A DNA stretch of 64,000 bases, from assembly GCA_013368315.1 (NCBI GenBank), contig JAACJM010000013.1, forward strand, positions 248,001 to 312,000, read 5' to 3'. The stretch comes from Tetrapyrgos nigripes (lineage: Eukaryota > Basidiomycota > Agaricomycetes > Agaricales > Campanellaceae). Below, one piece after another: positions 22,061 to 32,041 of the stretch (the stretch's first letter is position 1; the number at the start of each line of letters is the position of its first letter). The translations under genes were made by a program, and so were the position numbers. Under the pieces are notes generated by a model. It saw only the letters and a program-made list of their open reading frames with translations. It was not told the origin of the DNA and ran no database searches.

Positions 22061-24208
22061 ATGCTATCATCTCTGGTCAGAAAGACGACTCTTCAAACCA
22101 GCTTCAGATGCTTCTCTCGACAGTTTGGACGACGACATGCTAGTCATTCTGGCAGGTCAACGACTACTACCTTATCTCTCCGGCGCAGTTTCCGAGCAGG
22201 GCTCACGGGTGGTGTACTTGCGTTCGTCGCAGCCGGCGTCTTTGGAATCAATCACATACGTGCAGATAGCCAAGCTCATGCATATGACGACCAGGATAAG
22301 CTCGATGGCATGTCCAAGGATTCGATAGGGGCATTGTTGAGGACATATACCGTCTACTCGATGTGCTCTATCCCCGGACTCATTGATGTTGCACCCAAGA
22401 TGTTGGATGTGCTAACCAGCATACCTGTGGCCAGGGAGATTACTCAAGCTTTCGTGCGCATCACTTTCTTTGACCAGGTATGTCATTTTGCCGTAGGAGC
22501 GAGTACAATCATCCTGAAGGCATGATCTAGTTTGTAGGAGGCGATACTGCACTCCAAGTAGTCCCACTCCTCCGTGACCTTCGTTCCAAGAACAAAGGTG
22601 CTCTGTTTGCGTACTCGATAGAAGTGGATGAACGTGAGGCGACTTCGACTACTACGAAGAAGGCTACGGACGTGGAGCCGCCGTATAAGCGCATTGTCAA
22701 TGAGATGATCCGTTGCATCGACGTTGCCGCTGACTTTGAGGATAGCATTGTTGGAGATGCGCCGACCGGACGACGGACTTGGGTAGCTGTTAAGATGGTG
22801 TGTATACACTCTTGTTTGACTTTCTTCAGACCATTTAGACCTCTGGCTTATTTCTAGACGGCACTCCTCCCTGATGCCAAATCTCTCATAAATCTATCAT
22901 CCTACATCCTCGCTGCACGAAAGCCGCTGCCGGAGGAAGTCTTATTTCCAGGCTGTCCTCGCCCAACGGATCTTGATGTGCTATATGACGGCAGACTACC
23001 TTCTTCCAATTTGTTGACTCATGATGACATTGTATCTTTGCGCGAACTACACTCGGATCTTCGTCGGATTTGTGTCCGAGCAAAGGAATGCGGGGTAAAG
23101 ATTATTCTAGACGCGGAATACAGGTGCGCATCATGGAGTGTATCTGAAACTGTTTGCTCATTAATTTCGTCGTATCAGCTGGTACCAACCCGCTATCGAT
23201 GCACTTCAGTATTCTCTAATGCGTGAATTTAACAATTATGAAGATGGAAGCGCTCACGTTCAGCCTCTGATTTACGGGACCTTCCAAGGATATCTACGCA
23301 GGTGGGTCATTCCGACATCATTAATCGCAAATAGGATGCTCATTCATGACGGTGGTCTGACAGAACACCCTCTTATCTCGCCCAATCGTTTGAGGATGCA
23401 CGCAAGCACAATTACGTTCTAGGAGTCAAACTAGTCCGCGGCGCATACCATCCTCACGAAGTCGCAGCACATCAAGCCCGCATGAAGGGGGCTCAGTCAA
23501 TGTCCATCTCCCCGGAGCCGCTACCACCGGTATGGACAAGCAAAGAAGAGACAGACAAGTGCTATAATGAATGTGCCAAGGAGTTGGTTGCGAAAATTAA
23601 GGAGGATATCGAGGAATCGGCTACCATGTCTAACGTCGTCAACTTTAGAAAGGGTCCATCGAAAGGGAAGGGGCCGAGGATTGGAGTGTTATTCGGAACA
23701 CATAATTGGACTAGTACGAAGCTGATTCTAAAGGAGCTGGTGCGGTCTCGGCTCGCTAGTATAGAGGGCGATATTGAGGAAGGTGTCATTACCGTCCCTG
23801 ATGAGGTCACTGAAAGGCTGACGCTGGGACAACTTTTCGGTGAGTGCTTCCAGATATGATTCTCAGCTCCATTTGAACTATTTTACTGACAAGACACTTG
23901 CTTTGCAGGTATGAATGATGCGCTTTCGGACTATATCGTGCAAAGGACTCGGTCTAATGCTCCTATGGTTATCAAGTAAGAAAGTCGTTTTATTTTGGAG
24001 GCTCTAGTCACTGATGCTCTTCTGTTTTCTTTTTTGGTACCCTTACAGATACGTCCCATACGGAGCTTTATCAGAGGTCATGCCATACTTGAGCCGTAGA
24101 GCGATTGAGAATAAGTCGGTTCTGGGTAATGGCACTGCACAAGAAGAAAGACGACGAGCGGGAAGACAGATTTGGGCTAGGTTGACGGGGACATTTGGAT
24201 CATTGTGA
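22061..24208 (+). CDS. PUT1: Proline dehydrogenase, mitochondrial
   Basis: FAD enzyme that oxidises proline to pyrroline-5-carboxylate, the first step of proline use as nitrogen source. The N-terminus is Arg/Ser-rich and lacks acidic residues (MLSSLVRKTTLQTSFRCFSR, then SLRRSFRAGL), which fits a mitochondrial presequence, followed by a hydrophobic segment. The beta/alpha barrel has GALFAYSIEVDE, VAVKMTALLPD, GVKIILDAEYSWYQPAID, PLIYGTFQGYLRR, YVLGVKLVRGAYHPHE and IGVLFGTHNW. The family-defining C-terminal helix is YVPYGALSEVMPYLSRRAIE followed by N. About seven exons join in frame. A lysine/serine-rich insertion (VNFRKGPSKGKGPR) sits between the YHPHE and GTHNW blocks. It closes the conserved gene block before the repeat-rich island that follows. 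Confidence 0.92.
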
Positions 24209-24702
24209 CTGCTCGATTTTAGACTGTGCTGCTTATACAAATGCTAGATTCCTTCTCCATATCATCGTTGTTTTCATTTGTAATTTTGTAATTTGTGTGT
24301 TGCAGAGTACTAGAGAATGGTAGTCTCCCCTAGGCAGACTCAAGCTAGCAGGCTAGCTTAATAATAAGAGAGAATGGATGCTTTCTGCAGTGTCCCACTA
24401 CCTACCTCTATGTACAATCTTGGTACAATCAACCGACTTTTGGCCAAATACAAGCTGCAGTTTCGGGCTAGTGGGCCCTGGACTAGACTCATTAAATTTA
24501 AACCTAGTTTCAACGCTGTGCAACTAGTAATGCATTGGACCGCTGCGTATTGTATCTGGCTTGTCGAGTATGGTCAAGCTTACCGGCCGTCAGATAGACT
24601 CGCACCCAGCCGCTCTGCCGCGTTTGCTTGGTCAAGCCAAACCTGTTTGTCCTAGCAAACAAACAGCAACTGCAGAGTAGTTAGCTTGCGTGACGTCACA
24701 GA
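24209..24702. other. Intergenic, start of repeat-rich island
   Basis: PUT1 3' UTR, then sequence without a supported gene. The stretch near 24558-24600 resembles 29958-29990 upstream of the second monooxygenase copy, so the segmental duplication begins about here. In this copy, sequence after 24600 (including the MITE) interrupts the similarity. Confidence 0.5.
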
Positions 24703-24951
24703 CACACCCAGCAGTAACCAATATTCCGTGGCCAGAAGTTAATTAGGAAACATCAAATCTCTGGTGCTCGAAAACGGATTCGAAAACTTTCAATTTCCGA
24801 AGCCTCGGCAAGCGATCCGATTGGCTCGGATCCGCTTCCGATAAATTTCTGAAGCACGAAAACCTTTCGTTTCCAAATGAATTTCCTGGTCCTCGAAAAC
24901 TTGACCTTTCCGAAACTAACTTTTGGCCAATATTGGTTAGTGCTGGGTGTG
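24703..24951. mobile_element. MITE-like element with ~45-bp terminal inverted repeats
   Basis: The left end CACACCCAGCAGTAACCAAT is mirrored by the right end ATTGGTTAGTGCTGGGTGTG. With few mismatches the inverted match extends about 45 bp inward (AATATT-GGCCA-AAGTTA-GGAAA on both arms). A possible 3-bp target duplication, AGA, flanks the element (24700-24702 and 24952-24954). The 249-bp interior has several CTCGAAAAC/TTTCGNNT-type repeats and no coding capacity, as expected for a non-autonomous DNA transposon. It is present upstream of the first monooxygenase copy and absent at the matching place upstream of the second. Confidence 0.75.
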
Positions 24952-25120
24952 AGAACCGGATGGTCTAATGGTGAATATGAAGGCTAGGCCAAGAATTATC
25001 AGGGGTTAGAGGTGTTAGCAAGACCTCTATCCATCATCTCTCCTGCCCGAATTAGTGCTGATAGGTATATTTAAGGTCCAAATACTTTTCGGATGAACAC
25101 CAGTTTCCCCACTTAACCTC

Positions 25121-27538
25121 ATGGAACCCAAGTCCTTCGCACAGAACACGGTAGACGTCAGTTCCTCATTAGGGCTTGGTACCGTACCTTACATCGACGG
25201 TGTATGGGTTCCGTATATACGGTTCCATACCCGTACCATATGCTACTCTAGCCAAGACCAAGACGGTACGGTATACGGTACGGTATGACCCGTATCAGGC
25301 TGTATCGTATACAGGTAGTATGGGTAAGTGACATAATAGCCTTTTATGGCAGGTGTCACTGATCACATGTGCGTGACAGCTACCAAAATCAGTGGCACCT
25401 GAGGTTGACGAGGCTGCCTTTTCCCAAAATTTCCTGGCACGTCATCTAATTGCTCCTAAGGTACTGTGGGAAGGGTATGTCATTTATTTTGACAGATTTC
25501 TTGCCGTCCTTGCTGTCCTTGGACTGGATTATCTGCCAGAATGGAAGCCAAGGGGAGAGATTCACAGAATCATTGATGCAAAGTGTAGGTACTAACGTGT
25601 TTTGGGTGTTTCGGCACATTTCTCCACACCGCCAATACGGCAAATGTTTTTTGACCGTATTTACGGTATATGGCCCGCACCCGTACTGTCAGGGAGTTCT
25701 TGTGCAGACAATACAGTACGGATACGGCTTAGCCATGAAAAATACAACTGTAAAAAATACGGTCGTACCCGTATACAGGTATCGGTACCGAGCCCTATTC
25801 CTCATCAACTTCCCAAAGAAACCATCTTGATTGTCTGACTTTGCACGTTCTCTAGGCTCCAGTCACAGCAGGACGAGTAGTACTTTATGAAGGCAGGAAA
25901 GCGAGCAAGCGGTTACATGTTGTCATTGTTCGTGTCCTCTACCCGTCTTGCGTTCCGAGTCAACTGATGCTACTGGTAAATAACCCAGGTAGGCTGTGGT
26001 ATCGGTGGACTCGCAGCAGCATTCTGTCTAGGCCAAGCAGGACACGACATCACCGTACTAGAAAACATGTCCCAAGTTGGTGAAATTGGAGCTGGAATAC
26101 AAGTCTGTCCAAATCTGTCACGCCTACTCATACGATGGGGTCTCAGAGAACGGCTGAAGGAAATTGCAGAGAGGGATAGACCACAGGCATTTACGTTCTG
26201 TAGGTATAGCTCCGGAGAAAAAGTAGGCATGTCGAGGTTGGGAGACAAATTGGAACGATTGCACGGAGCGCCATGGTATGTAGTCCACGTAAGTGATTTA
26301 CTCTATCTCTTCATTCGGTGGCACGACCTCTCTGCTAGCGCCGGGATCTATATGATATGCTGTACTCCATCGCAAAGCCATTTATGGATCTATGCCTTGG
26401 ATGTAAAGTCGTCTCATGGATCCTGATACCCTGGCTGTCAGACTGGAGTCCGGAGAGAGTATAACAGCAGATTTGATCATTGGCTGTGATGGTATTCACT
26501 CGGTGGTACGAAACTACGTCCTCAGAGAAGGGAATATTCCACTGGCAGTGCCTTTGGGAGATGTTGCGTATAGGGCTATTGTGCCTACCAAAGAGATGCT
26601 AGATGATCCGGAGTTACGTTCCTTGGTGAAAAATCAAGAGATTACATGCTGGATAGGTCCAGGAAAACATCTTATCGGGTATTGCATCGTGAGTTTGTGA
26701 GAGGTTGGTTTGCATGAAATGCTGAATTTGAAAATCATCTAGAGTGGTGGAGAGGAGTATAACATGGTAGTGGTGAAGGCTGACGATGGTTCAGCGTACT
26801 CTTGGACCGAAGAGGGAGATCCTGATGAGTTGTGGGCTGGTTATGTTGGATGGGAGCCACGGTTTGAGTTCAAAAGATCATCTGCTATGACATGCTGACG
26901 AGGATTTAGAAGTTCAGAAACTTCTGTCAAGAGTGAAGATGGTCTTGAAAACTAAATTACTGATATGCGATCCATTGAAAACCTGGACTCACAGCAGTGG
27001 GCATGTAACCTTAGTTGGTGACTCTTGCCATCCAATGCTTGTAGGTTTGCTTCTTCTTGTGCGCTGGACAATGTTATTAATGGTAATGTCAACAGCCTTA
27101 CAGAGCGCAAGGATCTGCAATGGCCATGAGTTCTAGCTTGTAAATGTCAAGGACTCTGAGCAGTAATCAGATATTCCATATCAGATTGAAGACGCAGCAG
27201 TGCTCGGAAACCTCTTTTCTCAACTTTCGCGCCACTCCGAAATTTCACAATTACTAGAAGCCTACCAGAGTATTCGATTTGGTTGGACTGCTTCAGCGCA
27301 GACAGCATCGTATATCAATCGCCAAAACTATCATGTCGAGGATGGTGAGGAACAAGAAGCGAGAGATGCATTGATGAGGCTGGCCATGAAGAGGGAACTG
27401 GAGGAGGAGACGTATGAGAATTTAGGAAATCCAAATGCATGGTCGGACAAAGCAAAGAATGCAGAGACGTTCAACCATGATGCGGATGCAGCAACAGAAA
27501 AGTGGTGGAATAAACATGCTGGGTCCAAAAAATTTTAA
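25121..27538 (+). pseudogene. FAD monooxygenase, decayed copy A
   Basis: Near-identical to the intact copy at 30113-31905. The ATG at 25121 starts MEPKSFAQNTVD; exon joins give HVVIVGCGIGGLAAAFCLGQ (Rossmann GxGxxG), GCDGIHSVVRN (DG motif), GDSCHPML (GD motif) and EDAAVLGNLFSQLSRHSE. Damage against copy B: a base is missing after 26416 (CTCATGG for CTCAGTGG), an extra A lies near 26910 and leads to an early stop, and the splice donor after GSAMA reads ATGAG instead of GTGAG at 27126. A 629-bp transposon also sits in intron 1. The C-terminus diverges after KWWNKH. Two of the lesions are 1-nt indels, which this assembly may also produce by error. The lost donor and the insertion are not of that kind. 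The substrate would be an aromatic acid by family analogy. Confidence 0.75.
25169..25797. mobile_element. Non-autonomous hAT-like transposon in intron 1 of copy A
   Basis: Ends are TAGGGCTTGGTACCGTACC (left) and, read inverted, TAGGGCTCGGTACCGATACC (right). An exact 8-bp target-site duplication TTCCTCAT flanks it (25161-25168 and 25798-25805). The intact copy B has a single TTCCTCAT at the same position, so the empty site exists in the same window. The 8-bp duplication and TAGGG terminus suit the hAT superfamily. The interior is rich in TACGGT/ACCGTA motifs near both ends (subterminal repeats) and holds only a 67-residue frame (25392-25595) with no recognised transposase domain, so it needs an enzyme from elsewhere. 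Confidence 0.9.
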
Positions 27539-27589
27539 CTTGGGACTAACGAACCACCCCATATATGGAAATTCTCCCATGTGGAGCCC

Positions 27590-27851
27590 CTTGTCAAAGC
27601 AGAACAAAGAAATGTCTTGTGTACAAGTATCCAGGTGAGATGAGGTAGAACAAAGATACGTCTTGTGTACAAGTATCACACTGGAGGTGGGTCCATGGGA
27701 AGCCACCCCTTTGGCTGCCGCACAGGAAGCCTCACTCATTCAATTCAGTTGTGCAGGCTTCCCATGCGGCAGCAAAAGGGGTGGCTTCCTATGAACCTGC
27801 CTCCGGGGTCAAGGTGAGATGAGGTAGCACAAAAATATGTCTTGTCAAACA
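27590..27851. repeat. Short tandem repeats interrupted by a hairpin element
   Basis: Three units related to AGGTGAGATGAGGTAG-ACAAA-ATGTCTTGT occur at about 27598-27632, 27632-27677 and 27812-27851. Units 2 and 3 are separated by the inverted-repeat element at 27683-27804, which interrupts what was probably a simple tandem array. Confidence 0.65.
27683..27804. mobile_element. Perfect-hairpin MITE-like inverted repeat, ~122 bp
   Basis: Two arms of about 55 bp pair almost fully: the left arm starts GGAGGTGGGTCCATGGGAAG and the right arm, read inverted, starts GGAGGCAGGTTCATAGGAAG. Both continue CCACCCCTTT then GCTGCCGCA and GGAAGCC. The loop is about 10 nt around TTCAATTCAG. It has no coding capacity. 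Its position inside a tandem repeat array suggests insertion, though no clear target duplication is visible. It could instead be a foldback RNA-forming locus. Confidence 0.7.
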
Positions 27852-28063
27852 CTTTTAAGTATAAACTTTGGCGCCTTTTCATATACCCTTTTTAGGAAAT
27901 GATTTCCCTTTTAAGAAAAGTATTTGCAGTTGTTTGCCTAGCCCCTCTTCCTCTGCCGCCTTCCCAGCTACATATGTACCACTGGCAGGAAGCCGGAGCG
28001 AAGCGACGGCTGCTACACTTGTATCCTATAAATAAAGTTTTATTGCGCTTTGCGCAAATACTA

Positions 28064-28717
28064 TTCGTGACCTAGAAGTGGAAGAAAAAATGTCGATGAA
28101 TTAAAACTTTCGCAAATCTCTACCGTTTTCCGAAAAGATTTACACACATCAAGTCTATGGTATAAGCCTTTAGTTTATCAGATCTGCAGGGTTTTCCGAG
28201 GGATGTGGATACGGGCCGTGGGGGGCTGACGAGGGACGTTTTGTGACCGCGTATTGGCGGGGAAGTGGAAGATGTTACAGGTGTGACCCTCTTTCACAAA
28301 AGCAGGCGCCGAGCGGAGTTTGAAGCAACTTTTCTATCACTCCCATCTCGTTTGCTGCGTAAAAAGGCACAATACTCAAATTTTGGCCCGGGAAAAGGCT
28401 GGATATGAATAAAATCAGTCGTAGGGACTACCATATTAAGTTTCACAAAAAATTTTGACGGGATAGCTTATGCGAAAGCCTTTCACTCCTGTTACACTCG
28501 CGGAAATCGCATGCACTTTCAAGTTGGTCGTCGTTTTCAGCCCATGGCAAACGTCTCAGTGCAAACCTGGTAAATCTGGTTGTATAGAAATGTAGGTAAT
28601 ATGTGAAAGTATCTATTATTCAATTTTTATGAAGGGAGATGAGGGAGGAACAAAAATATGGACAGATTTCTTCGGAATCTTCCACTTCTAGGGCCCATGT
28701 CACTTCTAGGTCACGAA
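28064..28717. mobile_element. TIR element flanked by TA (mariner-like, non-autonomous)
   Basis: The inverted ends are TTCGTGACCTAGAAGTG (28064-28080) and CACTTCTAGGTCACGAA (28701-28717), a perfect 17-bp match that extends to 21 bp with the palindromic CTA/TAG flank. TA dinucleotides flank both ends (28062-28063, 28718-28719), the target used by Tc1/mariner elements. On the right side a second CCACTTCTAGGG lies just inside. The 654-bp interior has no transposase frame. Because the match is short, a chance or nested structure is possible. Confidence 0.55.
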
Positions 28718-28769
28718 TAGTAATGGTTTTGATAAAATAATAAAAAACATCTTGAGATCGGAGGTCAAG

Positions 28770-29930
28770 CCCAGTGAAAACCTGCTATGCGCAGGACCGC
28801 GGTGGTATGCGAAATATGCGCTCATTTGCGTATTTCTGCGTATTTCTGCGTATTTCTGCGCAATTTCCCAATCTGGAATTGAGTGACGTCATGTCGTCTA
28901 TCTCACTTCTTTCCAACGCGATGGTTTGGACTTAGAAGAATTTTTTTTCTCGTCGTCGGGAATTGACGGTGCTTCCTCTTCCCCCCAAAAAAACTTCGAC
29001 GTCACCCAACGTGACGGCTGCCCCAGAAAAACGACAGGCCGCCCCAAAGTTTCCCGCCTTCCTTTCTTCTCTACCACCATCTCCTCTCGTCTCTTCCTCT
29101 CCTCATCGTTCTCCTCCCTTCCTAATCGTTCTCCTCCCTTCCTCCCCGCCTTCTCTTTATCTTACGCATACAGTATATATACCAAACGAGACACATGGCG
29201 AGGTGGGTCTCTTCTCTAATTCGCGTCTTCTAGACTGCCGACATGCGTGACGCGACACTTTCCTTTTTAGCTACAGAAGTACGGACATGACAAAGGGCGA
29301 GACGATCTGGAAGCGGCTTGAGGTACATGTCTCTCCTTTGTTTTGGCCCATCAAATACTGACCATCGTACTCTAGATGCTGGAAAACCTGCAAATCGTGC
29401 GTAGGTAAGATATTCTTTTCCCCGGAATTTCCAGTCGCTGACTATCACGATGATATCCAGGGCAAACACTGACTGAACGTGTTTTCGTGCGCATACACCC
29501 ACTTCGTGTCCTCAGGAAAGAAAGGTGAGGGTGCTGTTTTGTTCCTTCAGTGTAAAAAGACACTTACTCAGTCATATAGGATCTCGGAAGTGCAGTTCAG
29601 ATGGTTTTTAGTATGGAGTGTGTTGAGGAAGTGGACTTAGTACTGGCTGTAGTCTTAGATGGATGGATGTAGTAGATAGTATTGTGAATAGTAATACATA
29701 CGGTTTACCAGTATGAACCTGGATACCAAATAAGGGAGTAATATCAGTAGTAATAGCAGGGTAGCTATAGCGCATATCTACGCATATCCTCGATAAACTC
29801 GCGCTGACCAGCGCGGCTGTACGCATACGTACGCGGATGAGCGCATATTTACTAGCAGGCGCAGATCTACGCAGATCTCGCATATTTGCGCATACCAACG
29901 CGGACCTGCGCATAGCAGGTTTTCACTGGG
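28770..29930. mobile_element. 1.16-kb hAT-like transposon with ~50-bp TIRs
   Basis: The left end CCCAGTGAAAACCTGCTATG continues CGCAGGACCGCGGTGGTATGCG. The right end read inverted is CCCAGTGAAAACCTGCTATG, then CGCAGGTCCGCGTTGGTATGCG. The flanking GGTCAAG (28763-28769 and 29931-29937) is a 7-8 bp target duplication. CAGTG-type ends and this duplication length suit hAT elements. Subterminal motifs GCGCATAT/TACGCA recur on the right (29760-29900), and three copies of GCGTATTTCT lie near 28836-28860 on the left. The interior (28926-29250) includes a tandem CGTTCTCCTCCCTTCCT pair and a TATATATAC box but no transposase. It may be captured host sequence. Confidence 0.8.
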
Positions 29931-30112
29931 GGTCAAGGCTTATGACGTTGATGACACTTGTCGAGTATGATCAAGCTCGCCGCCCGTCTACGGTGAATAT
30001 TTCAGGGATTGGCACCAAGACCTCCCATCTCACTACGCCAGAATTAGCGCTAACAGGTATATTTAAGGTCCAAATACTTTTCGGATGAACGCCAGTTTCC
30101 CCACTTAACCTC

Positions 30113-31905
30113 ATGGAACCCAAGTCCTCCGCACAGAATACGGTAGACGTCAGTTCCTCATCAACTTTCCGAAGAAACCATCTTGATTGTCTGACTTTGC
30201 ACGTTCTCTAGGCTCCAGTCACAGCAGGACGAGTAGTACTTTATGAAGGCAGGAAAGCGAGCAAGCGGTTACATGTTGTCATTGTTCGTGTCCTCTACCT
30301 GTCTTGCGTTCCGAGTCAACTGATGCTACCGGTAAATAACCCAGGTAGGCTGTGGTATCGGTGGACTCGCAGCAGCGTTCTGTCTAGGCCAAGCAGGACA
30401 CGACATCACCGTACTAGAAAACACGTCCCAAGTTGGTGAAATTGGAGCTGGAATACAAGTCTGTCCAAATCTGTCACGCCTACTCATACGATGGGGTCTC
30501 GGAGAACGGCTGAAGGAAATTGCAGAGAGGGATAGACCACAGGCATTTACGTTCTGTAGGTATAGCTCCGGAGAAAAAGTAGGCATGTCGAGGTTGGGAG
30601 ACAAATTGGAACGATTGCACGGAGCGCCATGGTATGTAGTCCACGTAAGTGATTTACTCTATCTCTTCATTCGGTGGCACTGGACCTCTCCGCTAGCGCC
30701 GGGATCTGTACGATATGCTGTACTCCATCGCAAAGCCATTTATGGATCTACGCCTTGGATGTAAAGTCGTCTCAGTGGATCCTGATACCCCGGCTGTCAG
30801 ACTGGAGTCCGGAGAGAGTATAACAGCAGATTTGATCATTGGCTGTGATGGTATTCACTCGGTGGTACGAAACTACGTCCTTGGAGAAGAGAGTATTCCA
30901 CTGGCAGTACCTTGGGGAGATGTTGCGTATAGGGCTATTGTGCCTACCAAAGAGATGCTAGATGATCCGGAGTTACGTTCCTTGGTGGAAAATCCAGAGA
31001 TTACATGCTGGATAGGTCCAGGAAAACACCTTGTCGGGTATTGCATCGTGAGTCTGTCAGAGGTTGGTTTGCACGAAATGCTGAATTTGAAAATCATCTA
31101 GAGTGGTGGAGAGAAATATAACATGGTTGCGGTGAAGGCTAACGGTGGTTCAACGTGCTATTCGACTGAAGAGGGAAATCCTGATGAATTGCGGGCTAGT
31201 TATGTTGGATGGGAGCCACGGTTTGAGTTCAAAAGATCATCTGCTATGACATGCTGACGAGGATTTAGAGTTCAGAAACTTCTGTCAAGAGTGAAGATGG
31301 TCTTGAAGAGTACATTAATGATATGCAATCCATTGAAAACCTGGACTCACAGCAGTGGACGTGTAACCTTAGTTGGTGACTCTTGCCATCCAATGCTTGT
31401 AGGTTTGCTTCTTCTTCATGTGCGCTGGACGATGTTATTAATAGTAATGTCAACAGCCTTACAGAGCGCAAGGATCTGCAATGGCTGTGAGTTCTAGCTT
31501 GTAAATGTCAAGGACTCTGAGCAGTAATCAGATATTCCGTATCAGATTGAAGACGCAGCAGTGCTCGGAAACCTCTTTTCTCGACTTTCGCGCCATTCCG
31601 AAATTTCACAAATACTAGAGGCCTACCAAAGTATTCGATTTGGTCGGACTGCTTCAGCGCAGACAGCATCGTATATCAATCGTCAAAACTACCATGTCGA
31701 GGATGGTGAGGAACAAGAAGCGAGAGATGCATTGATGAGGCTGGCCATGGAGAGGGAACTGGAGGAGGAGACGTATGAGAATTTAGGAAATCCAAATGCA
31801 TGGTCGGACAAAGCAAAGAATGCAGAGACGTTCGACCATGATGCGGATGCAGCAACGGAAAAGTGGTGGAGTCAACATGCTGTAGCTGCGCGAGCACACT
31901 TGTGA
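30113..31905 (+). CDS. FAD-dependent aromatic-acid-type monooxygenase, intact copy B
   Basis: Start MEPKSSAQNTVD; intron 1 begins right after (GTCAGT...TTCTCTAG), then APVTAGRVVLYEGRKASKRL. The next junctions give HVVIVGCGIGGLAAAFCLGQ (FAD ADP-binding), GEIGAGIQVCPNLSRLLIRW, VHRRDLYDMLYSIAKPFM, ESITADLIIGCDGIHSVVRN (DG fingerprint), VTLVGDSCHPMLPYRAQGSA (GD fingerprint, split by an intron) and IEDAAVLGNLFSRLSRHSE. This is the FAD_binding_3 (PF01494) group A monooxygenase fold, to which salicylate hydroxylase belongs. These hydroxylate aromatic acids with NAD(P)H and O2. Some 460 residues, normal length, every junction in frame. The promoter region holds TATTTAA near 30060. It ends 136 bp from the convergent VPS2 gene. 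Substrate is inferred from family only. Confidence 0.88.
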
Positions 31906-32041
31906 CATGCAGCACATTTGATCTATCCATAAATCCTTATATATCAGACCAAGTGACACATGAAGAAAGAATAGTACGAAGGACAATTGTATACCCTGCC
32001 CAGGATGTGAAGAGAGACAGTTATAAACACATTTCCTAGCT

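Larger units (their letters stand above)
25021..31880. repeat. Segmental duplication of the monooxygenase locus (two direct copies)
   Basis: Unit 1 (about 25040-27517) and unit 2 (about 30030-31880) are direct copies offset by roughly 5 kb (4.4 kb without the transposon in unit 1). They share upstream sequence including GGTATATTTAAGGTCCAAAT, a TATTTAA box about 55-60 bp before the ATG in both. The spacer between them, 27540-30030, is almost entirely repeat and transposon sequence. Confidence 0.85.

Noticed and set aside
25392..25595. 67-residue frame inside the hAT-like insertion
   Set aside because: No transposase or BED-zinc-finger motif. Probably chance.
28926..29250. Open frames inside the 1.16-kb element
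   Set aside because: Overlapping frames of about 95 residues, low-complexity Ser/Pro; no conserved motif or intron pattern, so I do not call a gene.
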